Positions 1 through 6,758 are shown, counted from the first letter of the stretch. The stretch is 38,551 nucleotides of DNA from Prochlorococcus sp. AG-355-J23 (GCA_003278705.1 QCDR01000014.1:1-38551), one strand, 5' to 3'. Numbers and translations are program-made. The notes: generated by a model not told the origin, from the sequence alone.

Positions 1-983
1 TAGTTTTCGTTGATTTCAATTGCACTAAGAAACAACTCTTCTGCTTCTTTTAACTTGTCCAGATCGATTTTAGTTGATCCTAAATTAACATAAGCTAATT
101 CAAATTTGGGATTGTATTTAATAGCTTTTTCAGTGAATTTTTCTGCCTCAGGAAGATTGCCCTGCTTTGATAGAAGGGAACCGAGATTACTATAAGCAAG
201 AGAAAAATCTGATTTTATCTCAATAGCTTTTCGGTAACAGAGCTCTGCCTCCTTGTTCTTTTTTTTGTTGGAAAGGATATTTCCTAAGTTATTTAGTGCG
301 ATTGGTGAAGATGCATTTATATTAAGAGCCTTTCTTAAGCATTGCTCTCCTTCATCAAATTTCTCTAATTCATTTAATACTGCTCCAAGATTAGTAAGGG
401 CAAAATCATAACTAGGGTTAATTTCAAGAGCATCTTTTAAGAATCTTTCAGCTTGCTTAGAGTTTCCTGAATCTTTCAGAACACATGCTAAATTGACTAA
501 AGAATTAATATCTTTTGGGTTTATTTCTAAACTCTTTCTCAAAATAATTTCTGCTTTTTCAAGATTACCTTCTCCTACTAGTATTCTGGCCAAGATTGAA
601 TAGGACTTTAAATATTTGGGATTTAATTCAATAGCTTTATTTAAAATTCCTATGGCAATATCACTTTTCCCCTTAATAACAAGCACATTCGCTAAATTAG
701 TGTATGCTTCTAGACTATTTGGAAATCTTTTTATTGATTCATCAAATAATGATATTGCTTTATCAAAATGTTTACTTTGACAATATATGCTACCTAGATT
801 AATGAATATCCTAGGGTCATAAATTTTATTTTGAATTAAAAAATTGTAAATTTCTGAAGCCTCTTTAATTTTGCCATTTGTATGTAATGAAAATGCATTG
901 GATATTAATTGATCTCTTTGTAGTGTATTAGCTGTTTTTATTGACTTCTTAGTCTTTACTTTATTACTTCCGAACCCTTTCAT
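1..983 (-). CDS. TPR-repeat protein (partial, 3' end outside window)
   Basis: The reading frame opens at the ATG (complement of 981-983) and runs off the left edge with no stop: 327 codons are visible. After about 30 polar residues it is built of 34-residue tetratricopeptide repeats. At least six consecutive full repeats are visible, with the pattern NP....A..NLG..L...G....AE...RKALEI. TPR arrays are protein-interaction scaffolds. In marine picocyanobacteria such arrays often precede a sulfotransferase or glycosyltransferase domain, and the gene at 2522 has exactly that layout, so a catalytic C-terminus beyond the window is possible but not seen. The gene is divergent from the first porin. 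Function is unknown. Confidence 0.85.
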   Translation of the reverse strand, partial: MKGFGSNKVKTKKSIKTANTLQRDQLISNAFSLHTNGKIKEASEIYNFLIQNKIYDPRIFINLGSIYCQSKHFDKAISLFDESIKRFPNSLEAYTNLANVLVIKGKSDIAIGILNKAIELNPKYLKSYSILARILVGEGNLEKAEIILRKSLEINPKDINSLVNLACVLKDSGNSKQAERFLKDALEINPSYDFALTNLGAVLNELEKFDEGEQCLRKALNINASSPIALNNLGNILSNKKKNKEAELCYRKAIEIKSDFSLAYSNLGSLLSKQGNLPEAEKFTEKAIKYNPKFELAYVNLGSTKIDLDKLKEAEELFLSAIEINEN

Positions 984-1337
984 TTCTTCGAATTCTAAAA
1001 ATTAAGATCTTTTATAAAATAAACTTAACTTTGAATTATCAAAAATGTTGCCTAGAAGTTAATAATTCTTATGAATCTCAACATTAAAATCAATAAAGTT
1101 ATTTGCAAAAGGACACAAATACTATCGTCACATCTTAATTTATTTTATTTAAACGTTTTCTAATTTTTCTTCTAAACCCCTTTTATGCCAGTCGTTCTTA
1201 TATTCTCAATAAGTTTTTTTTAAAAGAATTAAAAAAAATAATTATGATTCCAAACAAAATGTAGCTGTTTATACTTGAAATTACAATAATTTTTACAGTA
1301 ATATAAAGTGTCCTTTAAATTTCGTGTGAGGAAATTT
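984..1337. other. 354-bp divergent intergenic region
   Basis: This non-coding stretch lies between the leftward TPR gene and the rightward porin. It is very AT-rich. Its right end holds the candidate porin promoter (1275-1304) and the ribosome binding site GAGGAA (1328-1333). A 7-bp inverted repeat (AATGTTG near 1043, CAACATT near 1079) lies close to the TPR gene start and is weak. I found no convincing small gene or RNA here. The porin frame can be read back to a GTG at 1308, but the start at 1338 is far better supported. Confidence 0.6.
1275..1304 (+). promoter_or_regulatory. Candidate sigma-70 promoter of porin copy 1
   Basis: TTGAAA at 1275-1280 and TAATAT at 1299-1304 are separated by 18 bp. 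This would place transcription start near 1311, giving a leader of about 27 bases before the ATG at 1338. Two TTACA motifs lie in the spacer (1281 and 1293), 12 bp apart. They resemble RpaB HLR1 half-sites, but the spacing is not canonical (10 bp expected). The call rests on pattern matching in AT-rich DNA. Confidence 0.4.
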
Positions 1338-2381
1338 ATGAAGCTTTTTAAGAGCTTACTAGTAGCTCCTGCAACATTAGGCTTACTTGCCCCTGTTGCT
1401 GCGACTGCTAACGAAGTCACTATTAATGATTTCAATGCTGCAGAAGAAATTGCAGTTACAAATAGTCGTATAGACGGTTTAGAAGCTAGATTCAACAATC
1501 TTGAGGCTGGCTCATTCTCCGAGACAACTACAGCATCTTTCGGTGTTGATTTTCTTGTTGGTGCTGAAGACGGTGCTGCTTCAGAGGCAGCAGCATTTGG
1601 CTACCAAATGGGTATCGGCTTAGAAACTAGTTTTACTGGTGAAGATGCACTTAGTGCAACTATTGATATAGGTGATGGTACTTCAGGCGCTTTAGCTTTT
1701 GATGATACTGCTGATGTACTAACACTTGACGGACTTACATATACATTCCCAGTAGGTGGTGCAACAGTAATGGTTGGTGATTCAACTGACATTAGTGCTT
1801 TATATACTGGAGCTTGTGCTTATAGTTCTTTCACTGATTACATGGGTAACTGTGGAACAGGAAGTACTGTTGGTGTAGGCGGTAATGGTGTTACTGCAGC
1901 AATGTCATACGGTTTTGATAGCGGATTCTCATTAGCTGGTGGTGTATCTTCTGAGACTGAATCAATTTTGACAGAAGAAGGTTCTGATCTTTTCGGTATT
2001 GAAGCTGCATACACTGCAGATTCTTACGGAGTAGCAGTTGCTTATTCTGATTCAGAAGGAACAACTGGATGGGGAATTAACGGTATGTATGCCTTTGATT
2101 TCGCTACTTTAAGTGCTGGTATTGAATCTGTTGATGATGGTACAACAGCTGAAGGATTCTTTGTTGGTTTAAGTTTCCCTGAAGTTGGACCTGGTAGTTT
2201 GGACATAGGTATGGGAACTACAGGTAACTTCGCAGATGGTGATGAAGAGTACTACACCTATGAAGCTTCATACGCTTATCCAATAAACGATGGAGTAACA
2301 ATCACTCCTGGTGTTTACATCATTGAGCAAGATGGCGATGACGTTACTGGTGTCGCTTTAAAAACTTCATTTAGTTTCTAA
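1338..2381 (+). CDS. Outer-membrane porin, copy 1 (SLH-less)
   Basis: The product is a 347-residue beta-barrel of the type annotated as porin (Som/OprB-like) in marine picocyanobacteria. It would allow passive entry of small solutes across the outer membrane. I chose the ATG at 1338 because GAGGAA sits 4 bases upstream and a normal signal peptide follows (MKLF, then a hydrophobic stretch ending near residue 24). Residues about 44-58 carry the short helical DGLEAR...LEAG linker that in larger porins follows the SLH domain; no SLH domain is present. The barrel begins near residue 60 (FSETTTASF), has two Cys (160 and 172) suited to a loop disulfide, and ends in Phe, as outer-membrane barrels do. 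Residues 60-347 are identical to residues 70-357 of the copy at 4420. Confidence 0.9.
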   Translation: MKLFKSLLVAPATLGLLAPVAATANEVTINDFNAAEEIAVTNSRIDGLEARFNNLEAGSFSETTTASFGVDFLVGAEDGAASEAAAFGYQMGIGLETSFTGEDALSATIDIGDGTSGALAFDDTADVLTLDGLTYTFPVGGATVMVGDSTDISALYTGACAYSSFTDYMGNCGTGSTVGVGGNGVTAAMSYGFDSGFSLAGGVSSETESILTEEGSDLFGIEAAYTADSYGVAVAYSDSEGTTGWGINGMYAFDFATLSAGIESVDDGTTAEGFFVGLSFPEVGPGSLDIGMGTTGNFADGDEEYYTYEASYAYPINDGVTITPGVYIIEQDGDDVTGVALKTSFSF

Positions 2382-2450
2382 TTAAATTAGTTTAATTATT
2401 AATTAAAACTACACACACAAAAGACCTACCTTTAAGGTGGGTCTTTTTTT
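1514..2450 (+). repeat. 937-bp direct repeat, copy A (porin barrel plus terminator)
   Basis: Reading the two loci side by side with an offset of 3112 bases, I see no mismatch from 1514 to 2450. The identity starts abruptly at the codons for FSETTTASF, covers the rest of the porin, the stop, the 3' untranslated region and the terminator, and stops inside the terminal T-run. The flanks are unrelated beyond general family similarity. Identity at silent sites points to recent gene conversion or duplication. Confidence 0.9.
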
Positions 2451-2451
2451 T
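2419..2451 (+). terminator. Rho-independent terminator of porin copy 1
   Basis: A 12-bp stem (2419-2430 with 2436-2447, one G-U pair) has a TTTAA loop and runs into eight Ts. It lies about 40 bases after the porin stop and separates that gene from the sulfotransferase gene. The same hairpin occurs at 5531. Confidence 0.9.
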
Positions 2452-2521
2452 GTCGTAAGCCATGTGAACTGAAAAAAATGTATCATTCATTTAGATGGCA
2501 TTATTTCTTCTAAAATAAATA

Positions 2522-4339
2522 ATGAAATACGATATAGCAGAAATATCAAAATATATTCAAATTGCAAAAAAGAATCATAATGAAGGAAAAATATATCAAG
2601 CTAATGAAATCTATAGGAAATTAATCGATCAAAAAATCTACACACATGAGTTACTTATTTCATACGGAAAATTTTGCAAAGAAATTAATAATCTAAAGAT
2701 TGCAAAAAATTTATTTTTTTTATCTATCAAGAAATATCCCTTAAAAATTAATTCATATATATTACTTGCTGAAATTTTAAGAAAAGAGAACAATATTAAC
2801 GATGCTTTAAAAACATTGTATGCAGCAAAGAAAATAGAAAAATTAAATTCTGAAATTGACTATAATCTATCTATCACATATAAAACTATTAATTCATTTA
2901 AAGAAGCAATACTTTCTATTGACTCTGCCATTAATCAGAAGCCTGATAATCAAATATATATAATTTTAAAAGCCGATATACTCATTGATTCTTTAAAAAA
3001 TGATGATGCCAAAGAATTATTGCTTAATTTGAAATTACCAAAAGATAGCATTTTGTTTTTTCAAAGGGAAATTTTAATTTCGAAAATATTTGTTAATCAA
3101 ATGAAATTTAGATTAGCTGAAAAGGTTCTTTTAGACTTAAGAAAGTCATTTAGTAAAGAAAGAATTTTATATCTTAATCTGAGTGATCTTTATTTCAAAA
3201 ATAAAGAATTAGAAAAAGGAGTTTTAATTTTGAAGGAAGGTATTAAAAATTTTCCAAAATTTATTCCGTTGAGGTTTAATTTGGGAATTATGTACAGAAA
3301 TTTAGGTTTAATAGAGTTATCTATTAAGACACATTTGGAAATCTTGTCAGATGATCAATTTAATTCAAATAGTTATTATGAATTATCAACTATGTACAAT
3401 TTTTCAAATCATAATGAGCAATTAAAAACTCTTTTAAATATTGAAATAGGAAATCTCTCTCAAAAGGAAAAAATATACTTTAGTTATTCAAAAGCAAATG
3501 TTTACCATAACAACAAAGACTATAAAAAAAGTGCATATTTTCTCAAAATAGCTAATGAAGAAAAACTAAAGATTCAACCATCTGATATAAAGAAAAAGTT
3601 GAATACTGGTGAATACTTTAGGAATATAAAGATAGATCAGAATTTAAACTTTAAGAAAGTAAAGGATAGTAATCGATATTTATTTATTGTTGGAATGCCT
3701 AGGTGTGGAAGTACATTGCTAGAAAGTATTTTAAGTCTTAATCCTGAAGTAAAAGATCTTGGAGAGGTTTCCTTTTTAGAAGAATCTCTCCAAAAATCTG
3801 ATGATTTGCTTGAAGTTAAAAAACTATATAAAGAAAAAGTCATGCTGATTAACTCAAAACAGAAAATTTTTACAGATAAAAATTTGTTTAACTTTTTATA
3901 TTGTCCAATTATCTATGAATTGTTCCCTAATGCAAGGATTATTCACTGTATTAGAAATCCACTTGATAATATTTTGTCTATCTATAGAACTAATTTTATA
4001 AATCAAAGTTTTTCAAGTTCATTAAATGATATTTCTGATTTATATTTGTATCATCTAAAGCTTATGAAAGAATATAAAAGCAAATTTGGATCAATAATTT
4101 ACAGTTATGAACATGAAAAGGTAGTTCGAAATTCTAAAGAAACTATTCAAGATTTAATAAATTGGCTTGATTGGGAATGGAGTGAAAAATACCTCTCACC
4201 TCAAAAAAGTAAAAGAAGTGTATTCACAGCAAGTAGTGCTCAAGTTAGAAAAAAAATAAATACCAATTCCTCTGGCTGTTGGAAAAATTATGAGGATTTA
4301 TTAGAACCGATTAGTAAGCTATATCCCAAGTACAATTAA
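2522..4339 (+). CDS. TPR-sulfotransferase
   Basis: The 605-residue protein has about 360 residues of degenerate TPR-like helical repeats followed by a sulfotransferase domain. The 5'-phosphosulfate loop is GMPRCGSTLLES near residues 391-402. The 3'-phosphate-binding segment is RNPLDNILSIYR near 478-489. These are the two PAPS-contacting signatures of the Sulfotransfer family, so transfer of sulfate from PAPS to a hydroxyl group is the likely reaction. The acceptor is unknown; relatives act on tyrosines or glycans. No signal peptide or membrane segment is evident. Location between two near-identical porins, with terminators on both sides, suggests a separate transcription unit. It starts at the ATG at 2522, with only a poor ribosome binding site. 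It is strongly AT-rich, like other island-type genes. Confidence 0.85.
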   Translation: MKYDIAEISKYIQIAKKNHNEGKIYQANEIYRKLIDQKIYTHELLISYGKFCKEINNLKIAKNLFFLSIKKYPLKINSYILLAEILRKENNINDALKTLYAAKKIEKLNSEIDYNLSITYKTINSFKEAILSIDSAINQKPDNQIYIILKADILIDSLKNDDAKELLLNLKLPKDSILFFQREILISKIFVNQMKFRLAEKVLLDLRKSFSKERILYLNLSDLYFKNKELEKGVLILKEGIKNFPKFIPLRFNLGIMYRNLGLIELSIKTHLEILSDDQFNSNSYYELSTMYNFSNHNEQLKTLLNIEIGNLSQKEKIYFSYSKANVYHNNKDYKKSAYFLKIANEEKLKIQPSDIKKKLNTGEYFRNIKIDQNLNFKKVKDSNRYLFIVGMPRCGSTLLESILSLNPEVKDLGEVSFLEESLQKSDDLLEVKKLYKEKVMLINSKQKIFTDKNLFNFLYCPIIYELFPNARIIHCIRNPLDNILSIYRTNFINQSFSSSLNDISDLYLYHLKLMKEYKSKFGSIIYSYEHEKVVRNSKETIQDLINWLDWEWSEKYLSPQKSKRSVFTASSAQVRKKINTNSSGCWKNYEDLLEPISKLYPKYN

Positions 4340-4358
4340 TTAGATGGCTTATCATGTT

Positions 4359-4386
4359 TTGCAATTAATTTATTTTGCACTAAAAT
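4359..4386 (+). promoter_or_regulatory. Candidate promoter of porin copy 2
   Basis: TTGCAA at 4359-4364 and TAAAAT at 4381-4386 are 16 bp apart, just after the sulfotransferase stop. The ribosome binding site GAGGAA (4409-4414) is shared with copy 1 as part of a common TGTGAGGAA leader motif. Confidence 0.35.
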
Positions 4387-4419
4387 AAGATGACAAATAA
4401 TTCTGTGTGAGGAATTTTT

Positions 4420-5493
4420 ATGAAGCTATTCCAGCAATTATTGGTAGCTCCAGCAGCACTTGGTCTTTTAATACCTTTATCTGCTAGTGCTTCCGAAGTT
4501 AATCTTGATGCTATTTCTAAATACTCTGAAGATGATTTAGAGATAAATGGTAATTTATTTAAACAAAATAATACCCTTCTTTCAGGTGGAGAAGGATTAG
4601 TTGAAAGTGAAGATTTCACTGGTGGATTCTCCGAGACAACTACAGCATCTTTCGGTGTTGATTTTCTTGTTGGTGCTGAAGACGGTGCTGCTTCAGAGGC
4701 AGCAGCATTTGGCTACCAAATGGGTATCGGCTTAGAAACTAGTTTTACTGGTGAAGATGCACTTAGTGCAACTATTGATATAGGTGATGGTACTTCAGGC
4801 GCTTTAGCTTTTGATGATACTGCTGATGTACTAACACTTGACGGACTTACATATACATTCCCAGTAGGTGGTGCAACAGTAATGGTTGGTGATTCAACTG
4901 ACATTAGTGCTTTATATACTGGAGCTTGTGCTTATAGTTCTTTCACTGATTACATGGGTAACTGTGGAACAGGAAGTACTGTTGGTGTAGGCGGTAATGG
5001 TGTTACTGCAGCAATGTCATACGGTTTTGATAGCGGATTCTCATTAGCTGGTGGTGTATCTTCTGAGACTGAATCAATTTTGACAGAAGAAGGTTCTGAT
5101 CTTTTCGGTATTGAAGCTGCATACACTGCAGATTCTTACGGAGTAGCAGTTGCTTATTCTGATTCAGAAGGAACAACTGGATGGGGAATTAACGGTATGT
5201 ATGCCTTTGATTTCGCTACTTTAAGTGCTGGTATTGAATCTGTTGATGATGGTACAACAGCTGAAGGATTCTTTGTTGGTTTAAGTTTCCCTGAAGTTGG
5301 ACCTGGTAGTTTGGACATAGGTATGGGAACTACAGGTAACTTCGCAGATGGTGATGAAGAGTACTACACCTATGAAGCTTCATACGCTTATCCAATAAAC
5401 GATGGAGTAACAATCACTCCTGGTGTTTACATCATTGAGCAAGATGGCGATGACGTTACTGGTGTCGCTTTAAAAACTTCATTTAGTTTCTAA
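4420..5493 (+). CDS. Outer-membrane porin, copy 2 (SLH-less)
   Basis: The 357-residue porin has a barrel (residues 70-357) identical to that of the copy at 1338, including the Cys pair and terminal Phe. Only the first 69 residues differ. It begins MKLFQQLLVAPAALG and has a signal peptide ending near residue 24. It then carries the LDAISKYS...LEING segment that in full-length picocyanobacterial porins precedes the SLH domain, followed by a short Gly/Glu-rich linker. The SLH domain and the DGLEAR linker are both missing. The two copies therefore look like different shortened versions of the same ancestral N-terminus. Start is the ATG at 4420 with GAGGAA 5 bases upstream. The gene has its own terminator. 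Confidence 0.9.
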   Translation: MKLFQQLLVAPAALGLLIPLSASASEVNLDAISKYSEDDLEINGNLFKQNNTLLSGGEGLVESEDFTGGFSETTTASFGVDFLVGAEDGAASEAAAFGYQMGIGLETSFTGEDALSATIDIGDGTSGALAFDDTADVLTLDGLTYTFPVGGATVMVGDSTDISALYTGACAYSSFTDYMGNCGTGSTVGVGGNGVTAAMSYGFDSGFSLAGGVSSETESILTEEGSDLFGIEAAYTADSYGVAVAYSDSEGTTGWGINGMYAFDFATLSAGIESVDDGTTAEGFFVGLSFPEVGPGSLDIGMGTTGNFADGDEEYYTYEASYAYPINDGVTITPGVYIIEQDGDDVTGVALKTSFSF

Positions 5494-5562
5494 TTAAATT
5501 AGTTTAATTATTAATTAAAACTACACACACAAAAGACCTACCTTTAAGGTGGGTCTTTTTTT
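4626..5562 (+). repeat. 937-bp direct repeat, copy B
   Basis: This is the partner of 1514-2450, in the same orientation, with no difference seen on reading. Recombination between the copies would excise the sulfotransferase gene and leave one hybrid porin. Confidence 0.9.
5531..5562 (+). terminator. Rho-independent terminator of porin copy 2
   Basis: The stem, TTTAA loop and T-run match those at 2419, here with seven Ts before the sequence diverges at 5563. Confidence 0.9.
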
Positions 5563-5623
5563 ATAATTATTAATAAAGAATTAAAATCTTTTATTATTCT
5601 TTATTAATAGAAAATAATTATAA
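5561..5623. repeat. Long AT-rich inverted repeat
   Basis: A perfect 13-bp inverted repeat (5569-5581 with 5596-5608) has a 14-base loop. An outer 10-bp pairing (TTATAATTAT at 5561 with ATAATTATAA at 5614) extends it across a 5-base bulge. It begins exactly where the porin repeat ends and has no counterpart after copy 1. It could be an accessory terminator, a transcript-stabilising hairpin or a recombination boundary. Confidence 0.7.
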
Positions 5624-5663
5624 ATTCTAAATTTGATAAAATCAAACGAGTAATTTTTTATTA

Positions 5664-5792
5664 ATGACCCCGATATTTAAATGTTTAATTTGTAGAAAAG
5701 ATATCGAAAGATCTACTAAGACATTTTGGAGTAAAAAAGGTCATCTATTATGTTCTACATGTTTGGATAATATAGATAAAAAGCAAATTTGA
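5664..5792 (+). CDS. 42-residue zinc-ribbon-like micro-protein
   Basis: A short frame from ATG to TGA encodes a 42-residue protein with two CxxC knuckles, CLIC at residues 7-10 and CSTC at 30-33, separated by 19 mostly basic and polar residues. That arrangement is typical of a single small zinc ribbon, so metal and possibly nucleic-acid binding is likely. No clear Shine-Dalgarno is seen; GAG at 5648 is the best candidate. I do not recognise the family with certainty. The Cys spacing and the intact frame argue that it is real. Confidence 0.6.
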   Translation: MTPIFKCLICRKDIERSTKTFWSKKGHLLCSTCLDNIDKKQI

Positions 5793-5813
5793 GTCATTAA
5801 ATTTAGAAAAGAA

Positions 5814-5921
5814 TTAGGTTAATAGTAGTTTTCTAAGCAAGATTGTAGCTATTGATCCAAATAAACCTAAGTTTAAAATCACTGACATAAAACCCATGAC
5901 GGCAAACTTCTTGCGCTCCAT
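5814..5921 (-). CDS. 35-residue single-membrane-span micro-protein
   Basis: The complement of 5919-5921 is ATG. It opens a 35-residue protein with a basic start (MERKK), one hydrophobic stretch of about 20 residues (about residues 6-28) and a basic end (LLRKLLLT). This is the layout of the small one-helix subunits of thylakoid complexes, but it matches no PSI, PSII or cytochrome b6f subunit I can recall. A TTG five codons upstream is an alternative start. The gene converges on the zinc-ribbon gene. Identity as a gene is inferred from the clean hydrophobic profile only. Confidence 0.45.
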   Translation of the reverse strand: MERKKFAVMGFMSVILNLGLFGSIATILLRKLLLT

Positions 5922-5992
5922 TCGGATTTTTGCCAATAAATTTTTGGGTGTGTGAATTAATCTTATTTAATTTTTGCAAAAAAAAATCAAAT

Positions 5993-6029
5993 AAAACTAA
6001 ATTAAAGTTTGAAACTTTGGTTTAGTTTT
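5993..6029. terminator. 17-bp hairpin, probable terminator
   Basis: 5993-6009 pairs with 6013-6029 around a 3-base loop. In plus-strand RNA the helix is unbroken, with two G-U pairs. In minus-strand RNA there is a 2-base mismatch, but the helix is followed within a few bases by a T-rich tract (about 5980-5988 on the complement), which suits termination of hli. It may serve both directions. Confidence 0.55.
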
Positions 6030-6122
6030 ACTTGAATATGGTCTGGATATTGTAAATTGCCAGTTATTTTGCATCAATAATTCGATGCTTATAATTTAAA
6101 TTAAATTCTGGATGAGTAGAAT

Positions 6123-6230
6123 TTAGAACCAGCCAGGAATGATTTGTCCAGTAGTTACGTATGCTCCAACAGCTGCAACGAAACCTAACATTGCTGCCCA
6201 ACCATTAAAACGTTCTGCTTCAGGTGTCAT
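6123..6230 (-). CDS. hli: High-light-inducible protein (Hli/Scp)
   Basis: The 35-residue single-helix protein contains the chlorophyll-binding motif ERFNGWAAM at residues 6-14 (ExxNGxxA), followed by a hydrophobic helix and an aromatic C-terminus (GWF). Hli proteins bind chlorophyll and carotenoid in thylakoids and protect photosystems or assembly intermediates under excess light, nutrient or phage stress. It is at the very short end of the family, as is usual for Prochlorococcus, where hli copies cluster in islands. Start is the ATG at 6230. A candidate promoter lies about 30 bases upstream and a hairpin terminator about 95 bases downstream, so it is probably monocistronic. Confidence 0.9.
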   Translation of the reverse strand: MTPEAERFNGWAAMLGFVAAVGAYVTTGQIIPGWF

Positions 6231-6660
6231 GATAAAAAATTTGTAGTATATGAATTATTGTAACAGAGATTATGAAGCTTTGTAAAGTAGTTTTTAGTTT
6301 TTTTGCGAAATTTCATTATTAAATAAAAATTATTCCTTATTTTTACAGTATTGTTACAATAATGTGTTAAAAATTTCTTTTGTCCAGTAAGTATTCAAAA
6401 AAGAGATTTGAGATAATTCATAACAAGGTAATTGAAGTTTAAAGAAAATAAAATAGTATTCTACGCAACTTGATAAGATTTAAAAATGTTTTTGTGTAGA
6501 TAATTCTGATGCTAATTTTTAGATGTATTTAGGGACAAATTTGCTGGTAATTTAACTCTAAATAGTTGAATAACTAAAAACTAAACTACTTACTAAGATA
6601 TATTCGAAATTTAGAAGCTATTTTTTTTCACTTTTAAGAAGATGCACTCAAAAAAAAATG
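6231..6660. other. 430-bp intergenic region between hli and tRNA-Lys
   Basis: The left part holds the leftward hli promoter. At 6342-6360 a pair of TTACA motifs 11 bp apart on the plus strand resembles an HLR1 site. From about 6370 to 6655 I found no open frame of useful length, no strong hairpin and no known RNA. It ends in A-rich DNA that, on the complement, supplies a T-tract just after the tRNA. Confidence 0.5.
6257..6286 (-). promoter_or_regulatory. Candidate hli promoter with TTACA motifs
   Basis: On the complement, TTTACA (6281-6286) and TACAAT (6257-6262) are 18 bp apart, upstream of the hli ATG. Each box lies within a (G/T)TTACA(A/T)(A/T) motif, the half-site of the RpaB-bound HLR1 element. 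The half-sites are 22 bp apart rather than the canonical 10, so RpaB control is only a suggestion. Confidence 0.4.
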
Positions 6661-6732
6661 TGGGTCGCCTGAGATTCGAACTCAGGACCAGCCGGTTAAA
6701 AGCCGGATGCTCTACCGCTGAGCTAGCGACCC
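6661..6732 (-). tRNA. trnK: tRNA-Lys (anticodon UUU)
   Basis: The complement folds as a standard 72-base tRNA. The acceptor arms are GGGTCGC and GCGACCC. The D arm is GCTC...GAGC, the anticodon stem TCCGG/CCGGC is preserved, and the loop CTTTTAA carries anticodon TTT. The T arm is CTGAG TTCGAAT CTCAG and the discriminator is A. CCA is not encoded. A run of nine Ts on the complement begins a few bases after the 3' end and may stop transcription. tRNA genes are frequent island boundaries in Prochlorococcus; this one borders the porin/sulfotransferase/hli stretch. Confidence 0.97.
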
Positions 6733-6758
6733 ATTTTGTAAAATTGAGTACATATGGA

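Noticed and set aside
1043-1085. Inverted repeat near the TPR gene start as an operator
   Set aside because: Only 7 bp with a spacer of about 30; expected by chance at this composition.
1308-1337. Upstream GTG start for porin copy 1
   Set aside because: It would put ten basic and polar residues before the signal peptide and would swallow the GAGGAA ribosome binding site that is shared with copy 2.
1601-1792. Antisense open frame inside porin 1 (and its twin at 4713-4904)
   Set aside because: It appears twice only because the porin sequence is repeated; it has no ribosome binding site and its composition mirrors the sense codons.
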